Shown in pieces: positions 40,749 through 50,406 of a DNA stretch of 64,000 bases. Made by a program: the position numbers and the translations under genes. The DNA is taken from the NCBI RefSeq assembly GCF_029222705.1, contig NZ_JARGZF010000001.1, positions 492,437 through 556,436 on the forward strand, given 5' to 3'. This stretch comes from Knoellia sp. p5-6-4. Lineage in GTDB: Bacteria; Actinomycetota; Actinomycetes; Actinomycetales; Dermatophilaceae. Within the stretch, counting starts at the first letter, position 1, and each line of letters starts with the position of its first letter. The notes under the pieces were generated by a model, which did no database searches, was not told the DNA's origin, and was given only the letters and a program-made list of their open reading frames with translations.

Positions 40749-42009
40749 TGAGCGGCAGCGCCAGGGCGGCGAGGGCGATGACGCCGATGACGGTGAAGCC
40801 CAGGGTGTAGGCCTTCTCCTCGCCGATCAGCGACGCGATCAGCAGCGGCCCGATGATGCCTCCGAGGCTCCAGCCGATGAGCATCAGGCCGTAGATCGCG
40901 CCGGCGTTGGTGACCCCGAAGAACTTGCCTGCCGTCGACGGCATGGTGCCGAAGCCGCCGCCGTAACAGGTGTAGATCAGCGCGGCGAGCACGGCGAACA
41001 GGGCGGCATTACCGGCGTGCGGGATGAGGATCAGGCAGACGCCCTGGATGCCGAGGATCCCCATGAACGCCGGCATCTTGCCGATCCTGTCGGAGAGCCA
41101 GCCCCACAGGATCCGGCCGGCGCCGTTGAAGATGGACAGGACGCCGACGAGGCTGGCGGCCCCCAGCGTGGAGTAGCCGGCGATGTCGACGGCGCTGCCG
41201 GCAGCGACGGCGATGAGGGAGATGCCGGCGGTGACGCTGAGCGTGAGGATCGCCGTCAGCAGGTACCACTGCGGGGTGCGCAGCGCCTCCTGCTGGGTGT
41301 AGTCCCGGCCGGTCCCGGTCACGTTCGTGGCCTGCCCCGAGGCGGCGGCCGGCGCGGCCATGCCGGGCGGGAGGTAGCCCTTGGGCGGGTTCTGGAAGAA
41401 GACCGCCCCGGCGAGGATGGCCACGAGGTAGCCGATGCCCAGCGGCAGGAACGCCTTCGTCGGCAGGTCAGGGGTGTTGTCGATGAGCTGCTGACCCAGC
41501 GGGGCGGTGATGACCGCACCGAAGCCGAAACCGGCGACCGCGATGCCGGTGATGAGGCCGGGCTTGTCCGGGAACCACTTCTGCAGCATGGCGATCGGCA
41601 CGATGTAGACCATCCCGAGGCCGAAGCCGCCGAGGACGCCGTAGCCGAGCACAAGGAGCCAGAAGCGGTCGGCGTCGGCGAACGAGGCGAGGATGACGCC
41701 GATGCTGTAGACCACGCCACCGACCAGGGCCACCATCCGTGGCCCCTTGCGGTCCTGGATCCGCCCGCCGATGTAGCTGCCCACGAAGATCATCCCGATG
41801 ACGACCGTGAAGGGCACCGCGGACTGCGCCTTGCTCCAGCCGAAACCCTCCTCGCTCTGCATCGCCTTGGCGAAGACGCTCCAGGCGTAGACAGCCCCGA
41901 TGGCGAGCTGCACCAGGACGGCGGCGACGAGGATGACCCACCGGTTGGGCGTTCCCCCACCTGCGGTCTCCCGCGCGGACGCTGTTGCGGCACTGGGCCT
42001 CTCACTCAC
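40630..42009 (-). CDS. OFA-type MFS transporter (oxalate/formate antiporter family)
   Basis: 459 residues from the GTG at 42009, 6 nt behind GGGAGG. Twelve hydrophobic helices; the first has the OFA pattern LVQLAIGAVYAWSVFAKAM, then VGSYIGGRIQDRKGPRMVAL between helices 2 and 3, GLGMVYIVPIAMLQKWFPDK, and FNGAGRILWGWLSDRIGK in the second half, all as in OxlT-like carriers. The C-terminus ends in a QRE repeat (AAGQREAGQREVGQREH). Next to a formate dehydrogenase operon it probably carries formate. It is 27 bp behind the NrfD gene, likely the fourth gene of that operon. Confidence 0.87.
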   Translation of the reverse strand: MSERPSAATASARETAGGGTPNRWVILVAAVLVQLAIGAVYAWSVFAKAMQSEEGFGWSKAQSAVPFTVVIGMIFVGSYIGGRIQDRKGPRMVALVGGVVYSIGVILASFADADRFWLLVLGYGVLGGFGLGMVYIVPIAMLQKWFPDKPGLITGIAVAGFGFGAVITAPLGQQLIDNTPDLPTKAFLPLGIGYLVAILAGAVFFQNPPKGYLPPGMAAPAAASGQATNVTGTGRDYTQQEALRTPQWYLLTAILTLSVTAGISLIAVAAGSAVDIAGYSTLGAASLVGVLSIFNGAGRILWGWLSDRIGKMPAFMGILGIQGVCLILIPHAGNAALFAVLAALIYTCYGGGFGTMPSTAGKFFGVTNAGAIYGLMLIGWSLGGIIGPLLIASLIGEEKAYTLGFTVIGVIALAALALPLITKRPDPLGPAAPREAAGQREAGQREVGQREHAEGAGRS

Positions 42010-42035
42010 GGCATACCTCCCTGGACGTCCGGTGG

Positions 42036-43106
42036 CTACCGGATGGTGGTGATGGAGTCGTCGGTGACGCCATCGGCTCGTCTCTGCTCCAGCCGCTCGC
42101 GCTGCGGCTGCACGGTGTACTTCGGGTCCTTCGTGGACTCCATACCCGCTTCGAACACGCCGAACCGGGTCAGGGCGGACCCGGCCATGAGGGCGATCCC
42201 GCTCAGTCCGGCCGCCAGGCGGTTGCGCCCGAAGAGAACCGCGCCGAGGGCGCCTGCGCCGGTGAGCATCTCGGCCATGCGCAGCTTCCTGCCGGCCTCC
42301 CCCTCGTGCAGCGGCTCGGCCACGACCGGGTGCATCTCACGGCGCATCAGCTCGAAGGCGCCGAGCTCGAGAGCGGCCCCGGTCAGGGCCATCTTGCGCA
42401 CCGGGCCGTTCTGGTCGGTGGGGCTCACGAGCAGGGCCAGGCCGGCAGCCGCCGCGTTCGCGGAGCCGACGAAGACGAAGGGCAGGTGCTTGTAGGACTC
42501 GCGCCACGTGGGAGCTGCCGTGTCGGAGAGCAGCACCGCCGTGTATGCCGCGAGCGGCGGCGCGAAGAGCGCCGAGCCGATGGCTGCGGGCGGGTCGGCG
42601 ACACGAAGGGCCTTGGCGAGGAACCCGTCCTGGTCGGGCAGCTCGCGGCCCACCTCCGCTGCGGCGGCGACTCCGGCGAACGCCCCGAACGCGCTGAGGA
42701 TCCACGAGCCGACCGACATCGGCGAGGTCAGCTTCACCGTGCGCATCATGTTGAGCGCGCGCTCCGGCCGCCCGAGGTCCTTCGCCAGGGCGCCCCCGCC
42801 GAGGGCCACCGCGGCCAGGGCGGCGATCCGCCCGCCACGGCGCAGGGCGGGCAGGTTGCGTGCGGATCCGCCTGCGCCGACCAGCCCCGAGCCGGCCGCG
42901 AGGCCGCCGAGGAACAGGTAGGTCGGGATCTCGTGCTTCCACGGCGGCGCCTTGACGATGTTGCGTCCGTAGTAGCTGTCGAACTCGACGTCCGGCACCA
43001 TCAGCGACTCGTCGCGGCGGCCTCCCTGCCCACCCCCGTTGCGCCGGCGCCGGCCGCGGCGGGCAGGCTCGGGCGGGCGGTCGGCGTCGAACGGGTTCGT
43101 CGTCAT
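42036..43106 (-). CDS. NrfD/PsrC-type membrane subunit of formate dehydrogenase
   Basis: 356 residues from the ATG at 43106, overlapping the Fe-S subunit stop by 4 bp. A basic Gly/Arg cytoplasmic lead (about 1-45), FDSYYGRNIVKAPPWKHEIP, then about eight to nine helices starting with TYLFLGGLAAGSGLVGAGGS, the NrfD hallmark. RTVKLTSPMSVGSWILSAFG lies between helices and is also conserved-looking. NrfD anchors the complex and passes electrons or protons to the quinone pool without haem. This replaces the FdnI cytochrome seen in E. coli. Confidence 0.85.
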   Translation of the reverse strand: MTTNPFDADRPPEPARRGRRRRNGGGQGGRRDESLMVPDVEFDSYYGRNIVKAPPWKHEIPTYLFLGGLAAGSGLVGAGGSARNLPALRRGGRIAALAAVALGGGALAKDLGRPERALNMMRTVKLTSPMSVGSWILSAFGAFAGVAAAAEVGRELPDQDGFLAKALRVADPPAAIGSALFAPPLAAYTAVLLSDTAAPTWRESYKHLPFVFVGSANAAAAGLALLVSPTDQNGPVRKMALTGAALELGAFELMRREMHPVVAEPLHEGEAGRKLRMAEMLTGAGALGAVLFGRNRLAAGLSGIALMAGSALTRFGVFEAGMESTKDPKYTVQPQRERLEQRRADGVTDDSITTIR

Positions 43107-44152
43107 CGGCGTCTCCCCAGGAAGGAGGCGGCAGCCATCGCCAGCATGGTGAGCCCAGCGAGGCCGGCCTTGCGGAACATGTCGGGCAGGTCGGCGGTGG
43201 GCACGCGCGGGTCCGGCGGCAGGCCGTAGACCTCGGGCTCGTCGAGGAGCAGGAACACCGACCCTGTGCCTCCCACCCCGTCGTTGGCGTTGGCGCCGTA
43301 GAGCCGTGCCTCGGTGTAGCCGTTGTCCCGCAACGTCTCCACGCGCTGCTGGGCCGTCGCAACCATCTCGTCGAGGTCGCCGAACTTGATGGAGGTCGTC
43401 GGACAGGCCTGGGCGCACGCGGGCATCTGGTCGTCGCGCAGGCGGTCGTAGCAGAGCGTGCACTTCTGCGCGTTGCCGTGGTTGGTGACGGTCTTGTCGC
43501 CCTCGCGCCGGTCGATGACGCCGAACGGGCATGCCGCGACGCAGTAGCCGCACCCGTTGCACACGTCTGGTTGCACGACGACGGTGCCGAACTCGGTGCG
43601 GAACAGGGCACCGGTCGGGCAGACGTCGAGGCAGCCGGCATGGGTGCAGTGCTTGCACACGTCGGAGGCCATCAGCCAGCGGAAGTCCGGGATGGTGCCG
43701 GTGGCCGCCGCCGCCTGGGCCTGGGCCACCGCCGCGGCGTCCATGCCCGGCGGGGCGGAGTCCATGCCCGCCGCCGCGGGCGACGGGCCGTTCCCAGCCT
43801 CGACGCTCGGCGACGCGGGCTCGCTCGGCCGCACCACCGGCATACCGAGGTCCACCAGCCGACCACCGGAGGCGCGCGCCTCCTCGATGCGCTCGGAGGT
43901 CTGCTCGATGAAGGCGACATGCCGCCACGTGCTCGCGCCCAGCGAGCCGGTGTTGTCGTATGACGACCCGAGCAGGTTGAGCTCACCGTCCTGCGGGATG
44001 GCGTTCCACTCCTTGCACGCCACCTCGCAGGCCTTGCAGCCGATGCAGATGGAGGTGTCGGTGAAGAAGCCCTTGCGCGTGCGCGGTTCCTCCCACGCCG
44101 CGTCGGCGATGGGGTCGGTCGGCCCCGAGAGCTGGCGGTCCAGGTAGCCCAT
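43103..44152 (-). CDS. formate dehydrogenase Fe-S (beta) subunit
   Basis: 349 residues. Four ferredoxin-type [4Fe-4S] sites: CIGCKACEVACKEWN, CKHCTHAGCLDVCPTGAL, CNGCGYCVAACPFG and a last set from CTLCYDRL to CAQACPTTSI. An Ala/Pro/Met-rich insertion (about 105-150) separates sites 1 and 2. A C-terminal helix (KAGLAGLTMLAMAAASFLG) anchors it in the membrane as in FdnH. It moves electrons from the selenoprotein alpha subunit to the NrfD partner. The start codon shares a base with the alpha stop (TGATG). Confidence 0.93.
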   Translation of the reverse strand: MGYLDRQLSGPTDPIADAAWEEPRTRKGFFTDTSICIGCKACEVACKEWNAIPQDGELNLLGSSYDNTGSLGASTWRHVAFIEQTSERIEEARASGGRLVDLGMPVVRPSEPASPSVEAGNGPSPAAAGMDSAPPGMDAAAVAQAQAAAATGTIPDFRWLMASDVCKHCTHAGCLDVCPTGALFRTEFGTVVVQPDVCNGCGYCVAACPFGVIDRREGDKTVTNHGNAQKCTLCYDRLRDDQMPACAQACPTTSIKFGDLDEMVATAQQRVETLRDNGYTEARLYGANANDGVGGTGSVFLLLDEPEVYGLPPDPRVPTADLPDMFRKAGLAGLTMLAMAAASFLGRRR

Positions 44153-47100
44153 CAGTGTCCGTCCTCGCGGGTCATCAGCTCGTTCGACGTGGTCACCGTG
44201 ACGCCGGCCCGTGACTGGTACTCGTGGACCAGCCGCAGCAGCTCCTCGCCGTGCGGACGGCGGCCCGGCTGGATGTCGCAGGAGCCCACCTTCGACTCCT
44301 GGATCTGCACGTTGGGGTCGAGCGCCACTCCGAGCAGGTCATTGACGGCGTCGCCGGACACGACCGCGTCACGACCGACGCCCCAGTGGTAGGGGAGGCC
44401 GATCTGGTGGATCGTCCTGCCACCGATGACCATCGGCGTCATGCGCTCAGTGACCAGCACCCGGGCCTCGATGGCGGTGCGCGCCGAGACGATGGTCGCC
44501 CAACCGCCGTTCTCCAAGCCGCGCTCGGCCGCCAGCTCCGGCGAGACCTCGCAGAAGAGCTCGGGCTGGAGCTCGGCGAGGTAGGGCAGCCAGCGGCTCA
44601 TGCCACCGGCGGTGTGGTGCTCGGTGAGGCGGTAGGTCGTGAACACGTACGGGTAGACGTCGCTGCCCGGGGCTCCCGCCGACGGGCTCCACAGGTTGTC
44701 CTTGCGCGGGAACACCTTTCGCGCCGGGTTGGACTGCTGCCGGTAGAGCGGGTTGTCCACCGGCGACTCCTGCGGCTCGTAGTGCGTGGGCAGCGGTCCG
44801 TCGAGCATGCCCTTGGGCGCGAACAGCCAGCCCTTGCCGTCGGGCTGCATGATGAACGGGTCGTCACCGGCGATGCCCTCGGGGCCGCCGACACCGCGCT
44901 CGGGCCGGTAGCTCGGCGCCTTGGTCGCCGGGAAGTCGGGGACGTCGTCGCCCACCCACTTCTGCTGCTCCTCGTCCCACCAGACGTACTTCTTGCGCTC
45001 GCTCCACGGCCGACCCTCGGGGTCGGCCGAGGCGCGGTTGTAGAGGATCCGCCGGTTGGCCGGCCAGGCCCAGCCCCAGTCGGGAGCGACCTGGCTCTGC
45101 TCGCGTCCCGGCTTGCGGTTCGCGCTGCGGTTGATCCCGCCGGCGTAGACGCCGGTGTAGATCCAGCAGCCGCCGCTGGTGCTGCCGTCGGCCTTCATCT
45201 CGGTGAAGAGGTCGAGCAGCCGGCCCTGCTTCTCGCCGGCCAGGTGGTAGCCGTTGATCTCGCGCAGCACGGCCTCGCTGTCGATCTCGCCGTCCTCGTC
45301 GAGAGGGTAGTCCCACGTGAGGTCGAGCAGGGGCCGGTCGCGCTCGTCGGTGGAGTCGGCCAGGCGCTCACGGATCTTCCTGCCCAGCTCGTAGAAGAAC
45401 TCCAGCTCGCTCTGGCACTCCCCCGGCGGGTTCACGGCCTTGTGCCGCCACTGCAGCATCCGGTGGGTCTGCGTGAAGGTGCCTGCCTTCTCGACGTGCG
45501 ACGCGGGTGGCAGGAAGAAGACCTCGGTGCCGATCTTCTCGGTCTCGAGCTCGCCGGTGGCGATCTCGGGGCTGTCCTGCCAGAACGTGGCCGACTCGAT
45601 CATGTTGAGGTCGCGGACCACCAGCCACTTCAGGTGGGCCAGCGCCAACCGCTGCATGCGGCCGTGGGCGGAGCCGACCGCCGGGTTCTGCCCGAGCAGG
45701 AAGTACCCCTCGACCTTGTCGTCGAGCATGTCCATCGTCGTCTGGTAGGTGCCGTGGGCACCGGTCAGCCGGGGCAGGTAGTCGAACGCCCAGTCGTTGT
45801 CGGCCCTCGCGGCGTCGCCCCACCACGCCTTGAGCAGGCTCACCGCATACGCGTCGGCGTTGGCCCAGAAGCCCTTCTGCTCCTTGCTGCCGATCGCGTT
45901 GATGTACTCGCGGAAGGTGTCGTGCCGACCCGCGACGGGCATGGCGAGGTAGCCGGGCAGGATGTTGTAGAGCGTCGGGATGTCCGTCGAGCCCTGGATG
46001 CTGGCGTGGCCGCGCATCGCCATGATGCCGCCGCCGGGGCGTCCCATGTTGCCGAGCAGCAGCTGGATGATCGCGGCCGTCCGGATGAACTGGGCGCCGA
46101 GGGTGTGCTGCGTCCAGCCGACGGCGTAGACGAACGCCGTCGTGCGCTCACGACCGCTGTTCTCGGTGACCGCCTTGGCGACGTAGTGGAAGTCGTCGAC
46201 CGAGATGCCGCAGGTGTCGGCAACCATCTCGGGCGTGTAGCGCGCGTAGTGCCGCTTGAGTATCTGGAAGACGGTGCGAGGGTCCTGCAGCGTCTCGTCG
46301 CGCAGCACCCGGGCGTGCTCGAGTGGCGGACCGGCTGCACCCATCCGGTGGCCGTCGGCAGTCGCCTCCTTGGCCTCGCCCTGCTCGGTGCCTGGGGCCT
46401 CGATCTTGCCGTCACCGTCACTCTCGGTGGCGTAGGCCCAGGTGGTCAGGTCGTAGGAGCCCTTGTCGGCGTCGTACCCGGAGAACAGGCCGTCGAGGTC
46501 CTCGGTGTCCTGGAAGTCCTCGTTGATGATCGTCGCGGCGTTGGTGTAGGCGACGACGTACTCCTTGAAGTACAGGTCGTTGCTGAGGATGTGGTTGATC
46601 AGCGCCCCGAGGAACACCACGTCGCTTCCCGCGCGGATCGGGATGTGCTTGTCAGCCGTCGCCGACGTGCGCGTGAAGCGGGGGTCGATGTGGATGACCT
46701 TGGCGCCCTTGAGCCTTGCCTCGGTCACCCACTGGTAGCCCACCGGGTGACACTCGGCCATGTTGGAGCCCTGGATGACGATGCAGTCGGCGTTGGCCAG
46801 GTCCTGCTCATACTGGGTCGCGCCACCGCGCCCGAACGAGGATCCCAAACTGGGAACCGTGGCGGAGTGTCAAATACGCGCCTGGTTCTCGATCTGGATC
46901 GCTCCCGCGGCGGTGAACAGCTTCTTGATGAGGTAGTTCTCCTCGTTGTCGAGGGTCGCTCCTCCGAGGGCCGCGATCGCCATGGTGCGCCGGAGCCGCC
47001 GGCCCTGGTCGTCGAGGTCCTGCCATCCGTTGCGCCGGCTCTGCACGAACCGGTCGGCGATCATGTCGATGGCCGTCTCGCGGTCCAGCCGCTCCCACTG

Positions 47101-47439
47101 CGTACCGTACGGGCGCCGGTAGAGCACCTTCGTCTGGCGGCCGGGGCTGTTGACGAGCTGCTCACTCGCAGAGCCCTTGGGGCACAGGCGTCCTCGCGAG
47201 ACGGGCGAGTCAGGGTCGCCCTCGATCTGGACGACCTTCTCGTCCTTGACGAAGACCCGCTGGCCGCAGCCGACGGCGCAGTACGGGCACACGCTCTGCA
47301 CGACCCGGTCGGCGGTCCTGGTCCGCGGCTCGAGGGTTCGCGTGCGTTCCGAGGTGACCGCCGGGCCGCGGCCCAGGAAGTCCCCACTGCGGAACTGCCG
47401 CAGCACCGGCCACGACAGGAAGGTCTTCTTCGCGTCCAT
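44152..47439 (-). CDS. fdhA: formate dehydrogenase alpha subunit, selenoprotein (in-frame TGA = Sec190)
   Basis: 1095 residues reading through TGA at 46870-46872 as Sec190; ATG 47439 has AAAGGAGG 6 nt upstream. The N-terminal [4Fe-4S] site has Cys51, 54, 58 and 86 (CPYCAVGCGQ, GRLCPKG). Before and after the TGA the sequence is ENQARI-U-HSATVPSLGSSFGRGG, exactly the FdnG/FdoG Sec context (NQARV-U-HGPTV in E. coli). Molybdopterin-binding parts follow (NMAECHPVGYQWV, DPRFTRTSATADKH, LLGNMGRPGGGIMAMRG, VVSGDAVNDLLG). I see no twin-arginine signal (starts DAKKTFLSWPVLRQFRSGD), unlike FdnG, so it may face the cytoplasm. Oxidises formate to CO2. Confidence 0.93.
46821..46872 (-). promoter_or_regulatory. 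Sec TGA codon and SECIS-like hairpin
   Basis: Downstream of TGA (46872-46870) the RNA can pair CGCCAC (46864-46859) with GTGGCG (46826-46821), and above it GGUUCCC (46858-46852) with GGGAUCC (46846-46840) around an AGUUU loop. The loop begins 18 nt past the TGA and contains the G-U expected of bacterial SECIS elements. Confidence 0.7.
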
Positions 47440-47702
47440 CACCCGCCTCCTTTGCCCGCACCATAGCCCCGCCCGTCAGAGCCCGCGATCCGAGCGGGAT
47501 CCGGACCGATGGTGCTGCTGTGGCTCGGCCGTTCCGGCCGGGTGCACCCCCACGGCCTTTCGCAAGGAGGGGGAACTACAGGGGTGGTATTCACCCATTT
47601 GTCGTACAGGCACGTCCGGATCAGGCACTCTGTTCCAGGCCCTGGTCGTGGCGTGGTGCTTTCTCACCGCATGCCGAGACCGTCCCCTACCCCCGGGAAG
47701 TC

Positions 47703-48959
47703 ATGCGCACACGCCTGCTCCGCCTGTCCTCGCGCCTTGCCGCAGCCCTCCTGCTCGGCACCGCAGCGCTCGGCGCCTCGAGCACCGCCGCAGGCGCCGG
47801 CACGATCGTCTACGAGTGCAAGACCTCCTCGATCGGCTGCGTCACCTTCTCCGGCTACACCGGGAAGTCGGTCTGGGGCTACCCGGTCAGCAGCACCGGC
47901 AACAACTGCACGAACTACGTGGCCCACCGCCTCGCGCGCAACGGCGTGGCGCAGCAGAGCGGGCTCGGCAACGCCGGCAGCTGGGCGGTCAACGCCAGGA
48001 ACCGCGGCTTCGGGGTGGACACGACACCTCGGACGGGCGCGGTCGCCCAGTGGAACTACGGCAGCGTCTACGCCCCGTCCTACGGCCACGTCGGGTACGT
48101 CGAGGAGGTCACCTCCTCCCACATCACCATCTCGGACTCCTCGTGGAGCGGCGGGTCCTACCGCTGGCGCATCCCCAAGGGCGACCGCAACTGGCCGAGC
48201 AACTTCATCCACTTCAAGGACACTACGTACCAGCCACCCATGCCCGGCACCTTCGTGCGGGTGCGGGAGACCAACGAGGTCTACCGCCTGGTGGGCAAGG
48301 CCCCCGTCTTCGTCTCGACGTGGACCGCTTTCGGCGGGAGCAAGCCGACACACCTGGTCAGCAGCACCTCGCTCGCCTCTCTTCCCCGCTATCCCGCGGA
48401 CGGCACGTTCCTCCGGGGCGCCCAGCGCGGCGAGGTGTACCGCGTGGCCGGTGGCGCCCCCGTCTTCGTCTCGACATGGACCGCCTTCGGCGGGAGCAAG
48501 CCCTACACGACCGTGGACCAGGTGGCCATCGACAGCGCCGGCACCGGGGGTCGCTGGAACCACCTGCGAGCAACTCCCGCAGAGGGCACGTTCCTGAAGG
48601 GCGCCCAGCGCGGCGAGGTCTACCGTGTGGCGGGCGGCGCCCCGGTCTTCGTCTCAGCCTGGGCGAACATCGGTGGCTGGGCACCCGCGCTCGTGGTGGA
48701 CCAGGTCGCCATCGACCGGGCTGGCTCGGGCACGAAGTGGAACCATCTGATGCACAAGCCTCGCGACGGCGCCTACATCAAGGGCCGGAGCACCGGACGG
48801 GTCTACTACATGAAGTCAGGGGTGGCCCACTTCGTCTCTTCGTGGGCGCAGGTGGGGGGCGTGAAGCCGACGACCATCGTCGACCAGGTGGCCATCGACA
48901 TGGCGGGCACGAGGACGCCGGTCAAGTGGAGCCACATCGCCGCCAAGACCACGCTCTGA
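47703..48959 (+). CDS. secreted CHAP-domain hydrolase with four C-terminal repeats
   Basis: 418 residues from the ATG at 47703. Signal peptide about 1-33 (LAAALLLGTAALGASSTAAG). CHAP domain about 55-185: NNCTNYVAHRLARNGV with the catalytic Cys and YGHVGYVEEVTSSHITIS with the catalytic His. Then four repeats of about 58 residues (from about 190), each with GTFLRGAQRGEVYRVAGGAP or a variant followed by VFVSTWTAFGG and VDQVAID. CHAP enzymes cut peptidoglycan peptide bonds; the repeats are probably wall-binding beta units. The 263 bp upstream hold no gene; they contain the divergent fdhA start and its promoter. Confidence 0.88.
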   Translation: MRTRLLRLSSRLAAALLLGTAALGASSTAAGAGTIVYECKTSSIGCVTFSGYTGKSVWGYPVSSTGNNCTNYVAHRLARNGVAQQSGLGNAGSWAVNARNRGFGVDTTPRTGAVAQWNYGSVYAPSYGHVGYVEEVTSSHITISDSSWSGGSYRWRIPKGDRNWPSNFIHFKDTTYQPPMPGTFVRVRETNEVYRLVGKAPVFVSTWTAFGGSKPTHLVSSTSLASLPRYPADGTFLRGAQRGEVYRVAGGAPVFVSTWTAFGGSKPYTTVDQVAIDSAGTGGRWNHLRATPAEGTFLKGAQRGEVYRVAGGAPVFVSAWANIGGWAPALVVDQVAIDRAGSGTKWNHLMHKPRDGAYIKGRSTGRVYYMKSGVAHFVSSWAQVGGVKPTTIVDQVAIDMAGTRTPVKWSHIAAKTTL

Positions 48960-48971
48960 GGCGGGTCCGGC

Positions 48972-49379
48972 TCAGCCCAGGGCGGGGACGACGAGGACCT
49001 GGCCGGCGTGCACCTGCGTGCTCGGCAGGTTGTTCGCCAGCTGCAGCTGCGCGACCGCCTCGTGGACCGGGAGGGCGGGCAGCTCGCGCGCGGCGACCTC
49101 CGAGAGGGTCTGGCCCTCGACGACGGTGACGGCGTGGTCGGCGACGGGCGCCGACGCGCCACCGGCGGAGCCGGCCACCACCAGCGCGGTGACGGCGAGC
49201 AGGACGGCCGCGACCGTGAGGGTGATGACCAGTCGGCCAGCCCGGGTCAGGCGAAGCCCCCGCGTGAGCGGAGCCGGGACCGCGTCGCCGGTGGGGACGA
49301 GGACCAGGCGCGGACGGGCAGGACGGGTCGGCACGCGGGTCGGCGTGGCCCCCAGATCCCAGGCGACAGCTGCACTCAT
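48972..49379 (-). CDS. LysM-domain membrane protein, SOS-linked (ChiZ/DivS-like position)
   Basis: 135 residues from the ATG at 49379 (GAGGGG 8 nt upstream; ATG 49385 also in frame). One transmembrane helix (LVITLTVAAVLLAVTALVVA, about 62-82) and a C-terminal LysM-like unit with HAVTVVEGQTLSEVAAREL and AGQVLVVPAL. It is divergent from lexA, with LexA boxes between, exactly where mycobacteria carry chiZ and other actinobacteria carry SOS-induced septation inhibitors. I infer that it delays division during DNA damage. Sequence alone does not show enzymatic activity. Confidence 0.8.
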   Translation of the reverse strand: MSAAVAWDLGATPTRVPTRPARPRLVLVPTGDAVPAPLTRGLRLTRAGRLVITLTVAAVLLAVTALVVAGSAGGASAPVADHAVTVVEGQTLSEVAARELPALPVHEAVAQLQLANNLPSTQVHAGQVLVVPALG

Positions 49380-49423
49380 GGTCATTCCCCTCTCCCGGCC
49401 CCGCGCCTGCGGGGCCCTGCTCT

Positions 49424-49439
49424 CCGAACGGGTGTTCGA
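49424..49439. promoter_or_regulatory. LexA (SOS) box near the LysM gene
   Basis: CCGAAC-GGGT-GTTCGA matches the actinobacterial TCGAAC-N4-GTTCGA box at 11 of 12 positions. It is 45 bp upstream of the LysM gene start. A weaker site (TAGAAC-GCTT-GTACGA, 49440-49455) abuts it. Confidence 0.75.
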
Positions 49440-49492
49440 TAGAACGCTTGTACGATTTCTAGCACGCATGTTCGAACGGTTCAAGACACGCG

Positions 49493-49508
49493 TCGAACAC
49501 ATGTTTGG
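49493..49508. promoter_or_regulatory. LexA (SOS) box near lexA
   Basis: TCGAAC-ACAT-GTTTGG matches the same consensus at 10 of 12 positions, with a GTTCGA half site at 49516-49521. It lies about 130 bp upstream of the lexA ATG. Confidence 0.6.
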
Positions 49509-49635
49509 CAACTGTGTTCGAACTCCATACGCTGTGCCCATGCCTCGAAGCACATCAGAGGCCACCGACAGCCCACCCCCGCCGACCGGCTGACAGCCCC
49601 GGCACGGCACCTGACCTGCAGAAACGAGGAGCGGC

Positions 49636-50361
49636 ATGAGCGACGACAACGTCAAGGAGCTGCCCGAGCGAGACCGTGGCGACGGCCTCACGGTGCGACA
49701 GCGCCGCGTCCTCGAGGTCATCCGCAACTCGGTGGACCGCCGCGGCTACCCGCCCAGCCTGCGCGAGATCGGGGAGGCGGTGGGGCTCACCAGCCCGAGC
49801 TCCGTGGCCCACCAGCTGGCCACCCTGGAGCGCAAGGGCTTCCTGCGCCGCGACCCCAACCGACCGCGTGCCATCGAGGTCGTCTCCCCCGACGCGCCGG
49901 CCGACATGCGCGGCTACCGCGGCGGGGCGGCCTCCGACGACGTCGACGCCGGCTACGACGAGACCGGCATCAACGACCAGCGCCCGGAGGCCTCCTACGT
50001 GCCGGTGCTGGGGCAGATCGCGGCCGGTGTGCCGATCACCGCCGAGGAGTCGGTCGAGGACGTCTTCCCGCTGCCGAAGCAGATCGTCGGCGAGGGCCAG
50101 CTGTTCCTGCTCAAGGTGGTCGGTGACTCGATGGTCGATGCCGCCATCTGCGACGGCGACTGGGTGGTCGTGCGCCAGCAGCCCACTGCCGACAACGGCG
50201 ACATCGTCGCGGCCATGCTCGACAACGAAGCCACCGTCAAGACGTTCAAGCGCAAGGACGGGAAGGTGTGGCTGCTGCCCCACAACCCGGCCTTCGAGCC
50301 GATCGACGGCGACCACGCCACGGTGCTCGGCAAGGTGACGGCCGTCCTGCGGCGCGTCTGA
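49636..50361 (+). CDS. lexA: SOS repressor LexA
   Basis: 241 residues from the ATG at 49636 (GAGGAG upstream). N-terminal winged helix: [54 protein letters not shown] flexible linker (about 90-118) precedes the S24 domain with the self-cleavage bond Ala130-Gly131 (GQIAAGVPI), nucleophile Ser165 ([11 protein letters not shown]) and general-base Lys202 ([11 protein letters not shown]). RecA-stimulated autocleavage derepresses DNA repair genes. Its divergent partner is the LysM protein. A hairpin terminator follows at 50366. Confidence 0.97.
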   Translation: MSDDNVKELPERDRGDGLTVRQRRVLEVIRNSVDRRGYPPSLREIGEAVGLTSPSSVAHQLATLERKGFLRRDPNRPRAIEVVSPDAPADMRGYRGGAASDDVDAGYDETGINDQRPEASYVPVLGQIAAGVPITAEESVEDVFPLPKQIVGEGQLFLLKVVGDSMVDAAICDGDWVVVRQQPTADNGDIVAAMLDNEATVKTFKRKDGKVWLLPHNPAFEPIDGDHATVLGKVTAVLRRV

Positions 50362-50365
50362 CGTC

Positions 50366-50392
50366 GTCGGTCGCCGTCGGTCGGCGACCGAC
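50366..50392. terminator. terminator between lexA and the DUF4259 gene
   Basis: GTCGGTCGCC (50366-50375) pairs perfectly with GGCGACCGAC (50383-50392), loop 7 nt. It lies in the 45 bp between the converging stops of lexA and the DUF4259 gene. Confidence 0.75.
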
Positions 50393-50406
50393 GTCCTCGG
50401 TCGAAG

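Noticed and set aside
44224-47466. Very long open frame (about 1080 codons) antisense to the formate dehydrogenase gene; similar ones antisense to nrdJ, selA-selB and leuS
   Set aside because: Arg/Val/Leu/Asp/His-rich translations without motifs; they mirror GC-rich third positions of real genes on the other strand.
47443-47702. c-di-AMP (ydaO-type) riboswitch before the CHAP hydrolase
   Set aside because: Such switches precede wall hydrolases in actinobacteria, but the conserved core segments are not visible here.
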